NCBI GenBank assembly: GCA_016839955.1
Contig: JAEOTI010000202.1
Span: 1-6,258 of the forward strand
Reading direction: 5' to 3'
Source of the DNA: Candidatus Hodarchaeota archaeon
GTDB lineage: Archaea > Asgardarchaeota > Heimdallarchaeia > Hodarchaeales > YT1-057
Length of the DNA: 6,258 nt
The stretch's first letter is position 1, and every line of letters starts with the position of its first letter. Made by a program: the position numbers and the translations under genes. Under the pieces are notes generated by a model that was given only the letters and a program-made list of their open reading frames with translations, was not told the DNA's origin and made no database searches. Shown in pieces: positions 1 to 4,966 of this stretch.

Positions 1-244
1 ACATCCATTCTCCTGAAACATTCTTACTAAACTCATGTGAGTGGCATTTCAAGCATGTGTGGTTGCACCCGGATTGATAAATCGATAAATAATCTTCAGG
101 ACGAGAAAGATGAAATGACTTGATTAATCGTTCAAATGAGTCTAATTCTTTATTTTTCCTTAAAGTAACTTGACAAGCAGGTTTTTGTGACCCGTCTGAC
201 AATTTTACCAAACAGGAGCCACGTTCATAACCTTGTTGGACCAT
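1..244 (-). CDS. Radical SAM protein, PFL-activase-like, N-terminal part (runs off left edge)
   Basis: This is the N-terminal 81 residues of a protein whose 3' end lies beyond position 1. Residues 56-67 read YQSGCNHTCLKC, so C60, C64 and C67 form the CX3CX2C motif that binds the [4Fe-4S] cluster and S-adenosylmethionine in radical SAM enzymes. The short distance to the motif and the flanking residues recall archaeal relatives of pyruvate-formate-lyase activating enzyme; substrate and target protein cannot be read from this part. Two further cysteines (C11, C24) lie upstream of the cluster motif. The start is uncertain. ATG at 244 is taken, but GTG at 271 and TTG at 280 are in the same open frame, and none has a clear Shine-Dalgarno site. 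The frame is open right back to the stop codon of the upstream metalloenzyme gene (298-296), so the two genes are probably cotranscribed. The radical SAM call is firm; the subfamily is inferred. Confidence 0.8.
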   Translation of the reverse strand, partial: MVQQGYERGSCLVKLSDGSQKPACQVTLRKNKELDSFERLIKSFHLSRPEDYLSIYQSGCNHTCLKCHSHEFSKNVSGEWM

Positions 245-295
245 TGAGCAGGTTTTTGTTCCAGAAGGCACTCGAATCAAATCAATTGAGCAATA

Positions 296-1327
296 TTAAA
301 TGACGTACTCCCCATCTTTCATTATCATTTTCTCTGAACCATCAGCATACTTGACTATTGCTGTTGGTTTTCTCACTAGGAAGTCTAAATGGGTGTTACT
401 TGCATTCATAACAATGCCCGGATAGTCAAGATTGTGTCCCACCGCGATATGGATCGTTTTAATCTTTTCAGTCTCTACAAATTCCTCATGAACCCGTGCT
501 TTGTCATTTAAACCAAAAGCAAACTCTCCAATATGTTTCGCCCAATCATCGGTTTCTAATGCGTTCTCAACATATTCACGAGCTTCTATATCATCGCAAG
601 TAATTGAAACCACCCGACCATTCTTTACTTCAAGAGTGATTGGAGCAGGAACTTCTCCTGGAAATCCTCCCATTGCAAAATCACAAACAAAAACACCGTC
701 CCATTTTGTCTCATCCGGACCACATAACACTTCTCCTGTTGGTAAATTCATCCATTTCATCGTTTTCCAGTTAATTCTCGTCTCAGTATACCAAGTCCGA
801 CCTTCGACACCAACTCGACAATCGGTTCCTGCGGGAGTTGTAAGATGAATTTCAACTGAATCATTCAAGATATGAATTAGTTTTTCAGCAAAACTCTGAA
901 GTTGACGATGTTCTTCGAATGTAAGAGCTAATGCACCTTCCGTGAGCATATCTAATGTGATTCCGGGACAATGACCTAATCTCTTCTTTCTGCGTGTTTC
1001 GAGTTTTACTAATTGAATTCGGAAAGGAGTCTCCTCGCCATAACCTCGAAGAAAATTGATAATGATATCGATGTTTGGTTCAGTAGCAGTAATGAATTCA
1101 ATTAAATCAGAAGGAATGTGTTTTCTAGGTTCAGTAGATGTCTTTAGGACAAAATTGCGCACCCACAAACCTGCCTCTAGAGCTCCTTTTGCAAAAACGG
1201 ATGCTACATCTTGTCGAACATCATCTGACACTATCAGTAGTCTTTCTCCTGAGACAGCATCGAGAACAGCTTCAATGGCAGCTTTTGCTGCTTGTGTTGC
1301 CTTATCGTGATCCAATCTAAACACCAA
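296..1327 (-). CDS. M29-type aminopeptidase / NicX-like metalloenzyme (COG2309-type)
   Basis: A 343-residue soluble protein without signal peptide or membrane segments. The C-terminal half has the M29 (aminopeptidase T/AmpS) pattern: NLPTGEV at 194-200, GEFAFG at 267-272, TIHIAVG at 291-297 and THLD at 312-315. E199, E268, H293, H313 and D315 are therefore likely metal ligands, as in the two-metal site of M29 aminopeptidases. Classical M29 enzymes have about 410 residues; this one is shorter and close in length to the related iron dioxygenase NicX (2,5-dihydroxypyridine 5,6-dioxygenase), which keeps the His/His-x-Asp set. It could thus be a peptidase releasing N-terminal residues or a NicX-like ring-opening oxygenase; sequence alone does not settle this. 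The given start is TTG at 1327; GTG at 1324 and TTG at 1315 are alternatives, and no Shine-Dalgarno is visible. It is divergent from the DedA gene and lies directly upstream of the radical SAM gene on the same strand. Confidence 0.8.
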   Translation of the reverse strand: MVFRLDHDKATQAAKAAIEAVLDAVSGERLLIVSDDVRQDVASVFAKGALEAGLWVRNFVLKTSTEPRKHIPSDLIEFITATEPNIDIIINFLRGYGEETPFRIQLVKLETRRKKRLGHCPGITLDMLTEGALALTFEEHRQLQSFAEKLIHILNDSVEIHLTTPAGTDCRVGVEGRTWYTETRINWKTMKWMNLPTGEVLCGPDETKWDGVFVCDFAMGGFPGEVPAPITLEVKNGRVVSITCDDIEAREYVENALETDDWAKHIGEFAFGLNDKARVHEEFVETEKIKTIHIAVGHNLDYPGIVMNASNTHLDFLVRKPTAIVKYADGSEKMIMKDGEYVI

Positions 1328-1339
1328 AAATAATCTAGA

Positions 1340-1347
1340 GATATATC
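1340..1347 (-). promoter_or_regulatory. Possible TATA-like box for the M29-type gene
   Basis: On the minus strand this stretch reads GATATATC-like sequence. It lies about 17 bases upstream of the TTG at 1327 and about 28 bases upstream of the TTG at 1315. The latter is the archaeal TATA-to-start distance for a leaderless transcript and could mean the protein really starts at residue 5 of the long form. The match is weak and the region is AT-rich, so this is a suggestion only. Confidence 0.25.
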
Positions 1348-1392
1348 ATTTCATTTCAAGTTTAGATGAAATTTCTTTTTGAGAAAAAATTG

Positions 1393-1404
1393 TTCTTGCA
1401 AGAA
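1393..1404. repeat. Perfect 12-bp palindrome in divergent promoter region (possible operator)
   Basis: TTCTTGCAAGAA is identical to its own reverse complement. It lies in the 229-base region between the divergent M29-type and DedA genes, about 65 bases from the first start and 70 bases upstream of the DedA TATA box. A dimeric helix-turn-helix regulator could bind such a site and act on both genes. A 12-bp palindrome is expected by chance about once in 4 kb, so evidence is modest. Confidence 0.4.
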
Positions 1405-1470
1405 TGGAAAAAATAAAGTAATTATCGATCCGTTATTGAGATTGAAGAAAATTGTCCTTTACAATCAATA

Positions 1471-1478
1471 TTATATAA
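1471..1478 (+). promoter_or_regulatory. Archaeal TATA box for the DedA-Maf transcript
   Basis: TTATATAA is a good archaeal TATA box. Transcription would start about 25 bases downstream, near 1500, leaving a leader of roughly 57 bases before the ATG at 1557. That fits the clear Shine-Dalgarno in front of that ATG. A weaker AT-rich match (TATTTAAT, near 1520) lies too close to the start to leave room for the Shine-Dalgarno. Confidence 0.5.
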
Positions 1479-1480
1479 TC

Positions 1481-1501
1481 AAGGACTTAGTGTAAGTCTT
1501 T
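1481..1501. repeat. Inverted repeat at the predicted transcription start (possible operator)
   Basis: Left arm AAGGACTTA (1481-1489) and right arm TAAGTCTTT (1493-1501) are reverse complements apart from one position, with GTG between them. It begins three bases after the TATA box and covers the predicted start of transcription, where archaeal repressors often bind to block RNA polymerase. If transcribed it could also form a short hairpin. Operator function is inferred from the position. Confidence 0.4.
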
Positions 1502-1545
1502 TAAGAGCCAATTAACAAATATTTAATTGCTTAGAAAACAAGTTA

Positions 1546-1551
1546 GAGGGG
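1546..1551 (+). promoter_or_regulatory. Ribosome binding site of the DedA-type gene
   Basis: GAGGGG lies five bases upstream of the ATG at 1557 and fixes that start codon. It complements the CCUCC core of the 16S rRNA 3' end, with one non-ideal base. Confidence 0.6.
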
Positions 1552-1556
1552 AATAG

Positions 1557-2324
1557 ATGCTTTTCTTATTTAAACTCGTTCTTAAATTGGCTCTATTCAA
1601 TTCACTCCAATGGCCAAAGGACATTCTCAACCCCGATGACTGGAAAGAATTCCTATTAGATTTTACTCGTGAATTTGGTCCTCTTGGCGTTATCTTTGCA
1701 ATGATTGTGCAAGCAGTAATTACGCCTATTCCTGCGGTGGCAGTTATTTTTCTCGCTGCAGAATCGTTCACAGAGGAGTGGGGGTGGCCTTTCGGTTTTC
1801 TTATTGCAGTAGGCTCTGTCACAATTGGATCAGTTCTCGGTGCGATCCTCTGTTACTATATAGGTCTGAAAGGTGGGAGACCAGTAGTTCAAAAAATCAT
1901 TCCGGAGAGTGATATTCGTAAGGGGGAAGAGTGGTTTGATCGTTGGGGTTCCTGGACCCTTTTGATAACTAGAAGTATCCCAATTTTCCCAGCGGATCCT
2001 CTTAGTTATGTTGCAGGAATTGTAAAAATGCGATTTCGAGTTTTTCTAATTTCGATTATCATATCAAGTTTCGTTTCAGCACTTCTATTTGGAATCATAG
2101 GACTCTTTTATTTTGAATTATATGAGGATAATGAGGCCATCAAGTGGGCTACTGTGATTTTCGTTGCTATTTTCTTTCTTGGCATGATTTGGTATCTTAC
2201 TAGCGCCATTTATAGAGGAATTAAAGAAAAAAGAATTACTTTTAATCCAAAAGTAATAGAAAATGACGTCGAAAACAAACAGACTAGTAACCATCAGACT
2301 ACGACTTCTAACCAAACAAAATAG
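1557..2324 (+). CDS. DedA/VTT-family (SNARE-associated, TVP38-like) membrane protein
   Basis: A 255-residue integral membrane protein of the VTT/DedA family (PF09335-type), related to bacterial DedA and eukaryotic TMEM41B/VMP1, which move or scramble lipids in membranes. Family landmarks appear in order: TPIPAVAVIFLAAESF at 56-71, where the membrane dips in; a glycine-rich helix near 85-106 ending YYIGLKGG; then FDRWGSWTLLITRSIPIFPADP (127-148) followed by SYVAGIVKMRF, carrying the conserved arginine R139 and prolines. Hydrophobic segments lie near 41-66, 78-103, 160-186 and 196-217. The tail after about 223 is polar and rich in Asn, Gln and Thr, probably disordered in the cytoplasm. The ATG at 1557 is supported by GAGGGG at 1546-1551. 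It starts a likely operon with the Maf gene 24 bases downstream, behind a TATA box and inverted repeat. The substrate cannot be told from sequence. Confidence 0.85.
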   Translation: MLFLFKLVLKLALFNSLQWPKDILNPDDWKEFLLDFTREFGPLGVIFAMIVQAVITPIPAVAVIFLAAESFTEEWGWPFGFLIAVGSVTIGSVLGAILCYYIGLKGGRPVVQKIIPESDIRKGEEWFDRWGSWTLLITRSIPIFPADPLSYVAGIVKMRFRVFLISIIISSFVSALLFGIIGLFYFELYEDNEAIKWATVIFVAIFFLGMIWYLTSAIYRGIKEKRITFNPKVIENDVENKQTSNHQTTTSNQTK

Positions 2325-2348
2325 TTATTTATTAAGTGGTTCAACTTT

Positions 2349-3083
2349 TTGACTCAAAATATTAATAATTTTTTGAATGTTAAGCTAATTCTTTGTTCAA
2401 AGTCTTTAGCAAGAAGAAAAATTCTTGAAGCTGGAGAGATTCCTCTCAAAGTCAAAAATTGTAATATTCATGAAGCTTTACAAATTGGAGAGACACCAAT
2501 AGGCATGGTTCGACGATTAGCATATTGTAAGGCTCTTGAAGGTACGAAAGGGGAGACTTCGTGTTATTCCATTGGAGCAGATACCATTATTTTAGACAAT
2601 TCAGAGAGAATCATTGGTAAACCAACAAACAAAAGAGATGCAATGAAAATTCTTGGTTCTTTATCAAACAAGGTACATTATGTATTTACAGGACTAGCCC
2701 TTATCTTCAAAAATAATTCTAAGCTTATAATTCGATCAGGACACTGTAAAACTTTGGTTTCATTCCGAAATCTGAATGTCCAGGACATTGAAGCCTACAT
2801 TAGTGATTACAACGTCATTAATAAAGCAGGAGCTTATGCTATACAATATGGCGGGGAAAGAATCATCCAAGAGATTGATGGTTGTTGGACAAATGTTGTA
2901 GGGCTTCCATTTGGACTCTTGGGAACTCTCTTTCTTTCTGGGACTGGTAAAACTTTTATTGAAGTCTTTCAAAAAAACAGAGGTGAAAATCCAATGATAA
3001 CATGTTGGCAAGCAAAAAAAGCAACCGGTTCATGTAATCTTGGTTTTTGTTGTCCTTTTAATGAAAAGAGTTTTTTTTTCTAA
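2349..3083 (+). CDS. maf: Maf/HAM1-like nucleoside triphosphate pyrophosphatase with Cys-rich tail
   Basis: Maf-family enzyme, which hydrolyses non-canonical or modified nucleoside triphosphates (dTTP, UTP or methylated nucleotides in studied members) to the monophosphate and pyrophosphate, in the cytosol. Motifs: SKSLARR at 17-23 (the SxSxxR signature), IGADTI at 75-80 with catalytic D78, GKP at 90-92 with K91, VHYVFTG at 109-115, AGAYAIQ at 160-166 with Q166, and TNVVGLPFGLL at 181-191. The core ends near residue 200. The remaining 45 residues are an extra tail with C219, C229, C234 and C235, not usual for Maf. Within it an in-frame ATG (codon 216) has its own Shine-Dalgarno. The start is TTG at 2349; TTG at 2373, two codons before the first strand of the fold, is as plausible, and neither has a clear ribosome site. 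It follows the DedA gene by 24 bases. The last codons overlap a nine-T run that may be the terminator. Confidence 0.85.
   Translation: MTQNINNFLNVKLILCSKSLARRKILEAGEIPLKVKNCNIHEALQIGETPIGMVRRLAYCKALEGTKGETSCYSIGADTIILDNSERIIGKPTNKRDAMKILGSLSNKVHYVFTGLALIFKNNSKLIIRSGHCKTLVSFRNLNVQDIEAYISDYNVINKAGAYAIQYGGERIIQEIDGCWTNVVGLPFGLLGTLFLSGTGKTFIEVFQKNRGENPMITCWQAKKATGSCNLGFCCPFNEKSFFF
2980..2986 (+). promoter_or_regulatory. Internal Shine-Dalgarno inside the Maf gene
   Basis: GAGGTGA lies seven bases before an in-frame ATG at 2994. The stretch GAGGTGAAAATCCAATG closely matches GGAGGTGAAAACCCATG, the start signal of the zinc-ribbon gene at 3233. The Maf start itself has no such signal. Confidence 0.4.
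2994..3083 (+). CDS. Possible internally initiated 29-residue Cys-rich peptide (C-terminus of Maf frame)
   Basis: Starting from the ATG at 2994, in the same frame as Maf, translation would give a 29-residue peptide with cysteines at positions 4, 14, 19 and 20 and a CW pair. This is enough to bind one metal ion. The support is the strong Shine-Dalgarno at 2980-2986 and the fact that the Maf fold is already complete some 15 residues earlier. It could equally be just the tail of the Maf protein, since the frame is continuous and no stop separates them. No known family is recognised. It is listed as a hypothesis nested in the Maf gene, not as a proven gene. Confidence 0.25.
   Translation: MITCWQAKKATGSCNLGFCCPFNEKSFFF
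3055..3079 (+). terminator. Short hairpin and T9 run, likely end of DedA-Maf transcript
   Basis: CTTTT (3055-3059) and AAAAG (3064-3068) can pair around a four-base loop, followed by nine T at 3071-3079. Archaeal RNA polymerase stops at T runs even with weak hairpins. The site overlaps the last codons of Maf, whose stop is at 3081-3083. The nine-T run is also a place where a sequencing length error could have changed the end of the protein. Confidence 0.45.
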
Positions 3084-3164
3084 TTGAATATGAAATATAC
3101 GCTTTTTGTCCAGAATAATAATACTTAATAACAAGTTCTACACCTTATTAGGAAGCTAGTATCT

Positions 3165-3196
3165 GTTATGTTCAATTGATTTTGAACCTAGATAAC
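3165..3196 (+). repeat. Hairpin in the leader of the zinc-ribbon gene
   Basis: Left arm GTTAT plus GTTCAA (3165-3175) pairs with TTGAAC (3182-3187) and ATAAC (3192-3196), with a six-base loop and a CTAG bulge on the right arm, giving 11 pairs in all. It lies 23 bases upstream of the Shine-Dalgarno of the gene at 3233. If the transcript starts near one of the AT-rich boxes at 3086-3130, this hairpin sits in the 5' leader. It could be a DNA operator or an RNA structure controlling translation; no known riboswitch was recognised. A tRNA was excluded. Confidence 0.4.
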
Positions 3197-3218
3197 TGAA
3201 CACAGGGAGCTGGAGAAC

Positions 3219-3226
3219 GGAGGTGA
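3219..3226 (+). promoter_or_regulatory. Strong Shine-Dalgarno of the zinc-ribbon gene
   Basis: GGAGGTGA is an eight-base perfect complement to the archaeal 16S rRNA 3' end. It sits six bases before the ATG at 3233 and is the strongest ribosome site in the window, suggesting high expression of the small protein. Confidence 0.75.
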
Positions 3227-3232
3227 AAACCC

Positions 3233-3454
3233 ATGGCACAAGCAAGAATCCCGCAATCTCTCGCAGGCGATAAAAACGAAAATAAAAATATTCTATCATG
3301 CCCATGGTGTAATAATGAAATAACAAACAACATTCACACAGTTAGTAACACGGTAAGGTTTACATGCGAAAACTGCAAATTGGATGGTTATATCACTAGA
3401 TTACCAAAAGGTGTGACAATAAGAGATTTTCAATCACGTAAGACGATAGCTTAG
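3233..3454 (+). CDS. Small zinc-ribbon protein, 73 residues, function unknown
   Basis: Two CxxC knuckles, CPWC at 23-26 and CENC at 45-48, separated by 18 residues, form a typical four-cysteine zinc ribbon. The first 20 residues are polar and probably disordered, and the 25 residues after the second knuckle are basic (ITRLPKGVTIRD). No membrane segment or signal peptide is present. Small archaeal zinc ribbons of this kind often act in RNA or DNA binding or as subunits of larger complexes; nothing here points to one of these. The ATG start is fixed by GGAGGTGA at 3219-3226. It lies 149 bases after the Maf gene, past a T9 run, so it probably has its own promoter and the hairpin leader. It converges on the deacetylase gene. 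It is a real gene by its start signal and motif, but the specific family is not recognised. Confidence 0.75.
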   Translation: MAQARIPQSLAGDKNENKNILSCPWCNNEITNNIHTVSNTVRFTCENCKLDGYITRLPKGVTIRDFQSRKTIA

Positions 3455-3468
3455 GGAAGGGAGATTTT

Positions 3469-3504
3469 TTACTTGGCTTTTGCTCTTTGAGCTTAATCAA
3501 GTAA
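3469..3504. terminator. Nested inverted repeat between convergent genes, likely bidirectional terminator
   Basis: TTACTTG (3469-3475) pairs with CAAGTAA (3498-3504), and inside them GCTC and GAGC pair around a TTT loop, giving a two-part stem. It lies 15 bases after the stop of the zinc-ribbon gene and 40 bases beyond the stop of the deacetylase gene, in the only gap between the convergent genes. A six-T run (3465-3470) precedes it on the plus strand. The T tract after the stem is weak on both strands, so termination is likely but not certain. Confidence 0.5.
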
Positions 3505-3543
3505 TAGGCATCAAAATGAATTTTCTAACACATATTGTTCATC

Positions 3544-4710
3544 TTACTTATCTAAAATTGAATACACATAGGTATCTAAAACTTCAGATAGTTTAGTTGA
3601 GTATTCTTTGTACTCTTCTGGGATTTCTTCCCTTGGATTTTCGTCCATTAGAAACTTATTAGCAGAAATTCCCCATTCTTGACAATAGTCCAACCAACTC
3701 TCTGGAACTCTCTCAGGGGGAGATTGTTCTAAGAGGATCATCGTCATTAAACTCCAGGCACGCGCGGTACTATCAGGGTTATATCCACCACCCCCTGCTA
3801 GAAACAGACGACCATTTGCGTATTTATGAGCTAAATCATGGATTTTTTCAACAAGGTATCGATAGATATTCGTCGTTAATTGCAAATGTGTTATAGGATC
3901 GCTATAATGGGTGTCTGTTCCAGCTTGTAAATAAATAAAATCCGGTTTATATAAATTGAAGATTCTAGGGATGTTTTCATCAAAAACTTCTTTGTAGAGG
4001 GAATCATTTGTGTAGGGGGGAAAAGGAATATTGATACTATACCCTTTACCTTCACCTTCTCCGTTTTCATTAACATAACCAGTACCAGGAAAGAAAAATG
4101 GCGCAACCTCGTGAAGAGAAAGGGTTAAAACTTGAGAAGTATCGTAGAATGCCTCTTGGGTGCCATCACCAGCGTGACAGTCAATATCAAGATATAATAA
4201 CCTCCAATCAGGCTTTTGTTGTTTGATATGTTTCAACGCGATCACAGGGTCATTATAGTAGCAAAAACCACTCGCTCTTGAATGATGGGCATGATGAAGC
4301 CCGCCAAACAGGGCTATTCCGTGATCAATTTCTTCTTGAAGAATTGCTTCAATTATTTCTAATTGCCCTCCTACAAGCATGCTTGAGGATTCATGAACCT
4401 TTGGAAATATTGGACAATCACCCGTTCCAAAACCAAAGGATAGATTATCACCACCCTCAGCACTTAGTCTTTTGAGCTCCGAAATGTATTCTTTCGTATG
4501 AAATAAATTCAATTCTTTTTCTGTTGCCTCTCTTGGTTCAAAAACTTGGATTCGGTCGGATTCAAAAAGTCCTAAGTCTTTTACTAGTTGTGAAACTATA
4601 CTAAATCGTTTTTCGTTCCAAAATGGATGGTCAAAGACATCTTTTGATAGGTCAATAAATGGATCCAGTGATAAGAAACCAACTTTTGATGCCAAACTAA
4701 ATACCTTCAT
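3544..4710 (-). CDS. Class I-type histone deacetylase / AcuC-like deacetylase
   Basis: Zinc-dependent deacetylase of the HDAC/AcuC superfamily, 388 residues, about the length of bacterial AcuC. It removes acetyl groups from lysine side chains; targets could be histone-like proteins, acetyl-CoA synthetase (the AcuC substrate) or small acetylated amines. The active site is complete: H139-H140 in GGLHHAHHSRASGFCYYND (137 onward), the charge-relay D175, zinc ligands D177 and H179 in YLDIDCHAGDGT, third ligand D271 in QAGTDTHYSDP, and the transition-state tyrosine Y310 in GGGGYN. The region after about 335 is a helical tail seen in AcuC-type members. It has no signal peptide and is presumably cytosolic. 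The ATG at 4710 is firm at the 5' side because an in-frame TGA stands directly before it; no Shine-Dalgarno is visible, so the transcript may be leaderless or nearly so. The gene is divergent from the zinc-ribbon membrane gene and convergent with the small zinc-ribbon gene. Function class is certain, substrate is not. Confidence 0.95.
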   Translation of the reverse strand: MKVFSLASKVGFLSLDPFIDLSKDVFDHPFWNEKRFSIVSQLVKDLGLFESDRIQVFEPREATEKELNLFHTKEYISELKRLSAEGGDNLSFGFGTGDCPIFPKVHESSSMLVGGQLEIIEAILQEEIDHGIALFGGLHHAHHSRASGFCYYNDPVIALKHIKQQKPDWRLLYLDIDCHAGDGTQEAFYDTSQVLTLSLHEVAPFFFPGTGYVNENGEGEGKGYSINIPFPPYTNDSLYKEVFDENIPRIFNLYKPDFIYLQAGTDTHYSDPITHLQLTTNIYRYLVEKIHDLAHKYANGRLFLAGGGGYNPDSTARAWSLMTMILLEQSPPERVPESWLDYCQEWGISANKFLMDENPREEIPEEYKEYSTKLSEVLDTYVYSILDK

Positions 4711-4878
4711 TCAAAGTATGAATAGATAATTGTTCTAAAGTGATTATTGTCGATAAAAACCAAAGAGCAAAGAAACATTCTAACCTACATGGAAACACTT
4801 TTTGACAAGTTTTAATTTTTTGAATTTAGGTAAAAATAGTTCTCCATTCTTAAACAGGTTTTATTATGAGAAAAAAAT

Positions 4879-4907
4879 CTTAAGACCCCAAGGAGCAGCG
4901 ACTTAAG
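4879..4907. repeat. Two CTTAAG copies in the divergent promoter region
   Basis: The self-complementary hexamer CTTAAG occurs at 4879-4884 and 4902-4907, 23 bases apart, in the 256-base gap between the divergent deacetylase and zinc-ribbon membrane genes. The copies can pair with each other or serve as two regulator half-sites about two helix turns apart. They lie 24-52 bases upstream of the TATA box of the right-hand gene. The stretch between them is locally GC-richer than its surroundings. The rest of the gap is AT-rich with no gene seen. Confidence 0.3.
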
Positions 4908-4930
4908 CGATTGAATTTATATTAGAACCT

Positions 4931-4940
4931 TTTATTATAC
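4931..4940 (+). promoter_or_regulatory. TATA box of the right-edge zinc-ribbon membrane gene
   Basis: TTTATTATAC is centred about 31 bases before the ATG at 4967. Archaeal transcription begins about 25-27 bases after the box, so the message would be leaderless or nearly so. This agrees with the lack of a good Shine-Dalgarno before this ATG. Confidence 0.45.
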
Positions 4941-4966
4941 AAATTAATTTAGGAACAATAGCAAAA

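Noticed and set aside
177..259. A 12-base direct repeat GCAGGTTTTTGT at 177-188 and 248-259
   Set aside because: About one such repeat is expected by chance in a window of this size, and the two copies fall in different reading frames of the radical SAM region.
501..1320. Open frames on the plus strand opposite the M29-type gene
   Set aside because: They overlap fully a minus-strand gene with clear family motifs, have no start signals and show low-complexity translation; they are shadows.
2940..2956. SGTGKT in Maf, resembling a Walker A nucleotide-binding loop
   Set aside because: The first glycine of GxxxxGK[ST] is missing (a Phe is there), and the site lies at the edge of the Maf fold with no Walker B.
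2118..3011. Minus-strand open frames opposite the DedA and Maf genes
   Set aside because: Antisense shadows of genes with recognised conserved motifs; no Shine-Dalgarno or promoter seen.
3165..3196. GTTCAA-containing hairpin considered as a tRNA T-arm
   Set aside because: No acceptor stem, anticodon arm or CCA-adjacent pairing could be built around it.
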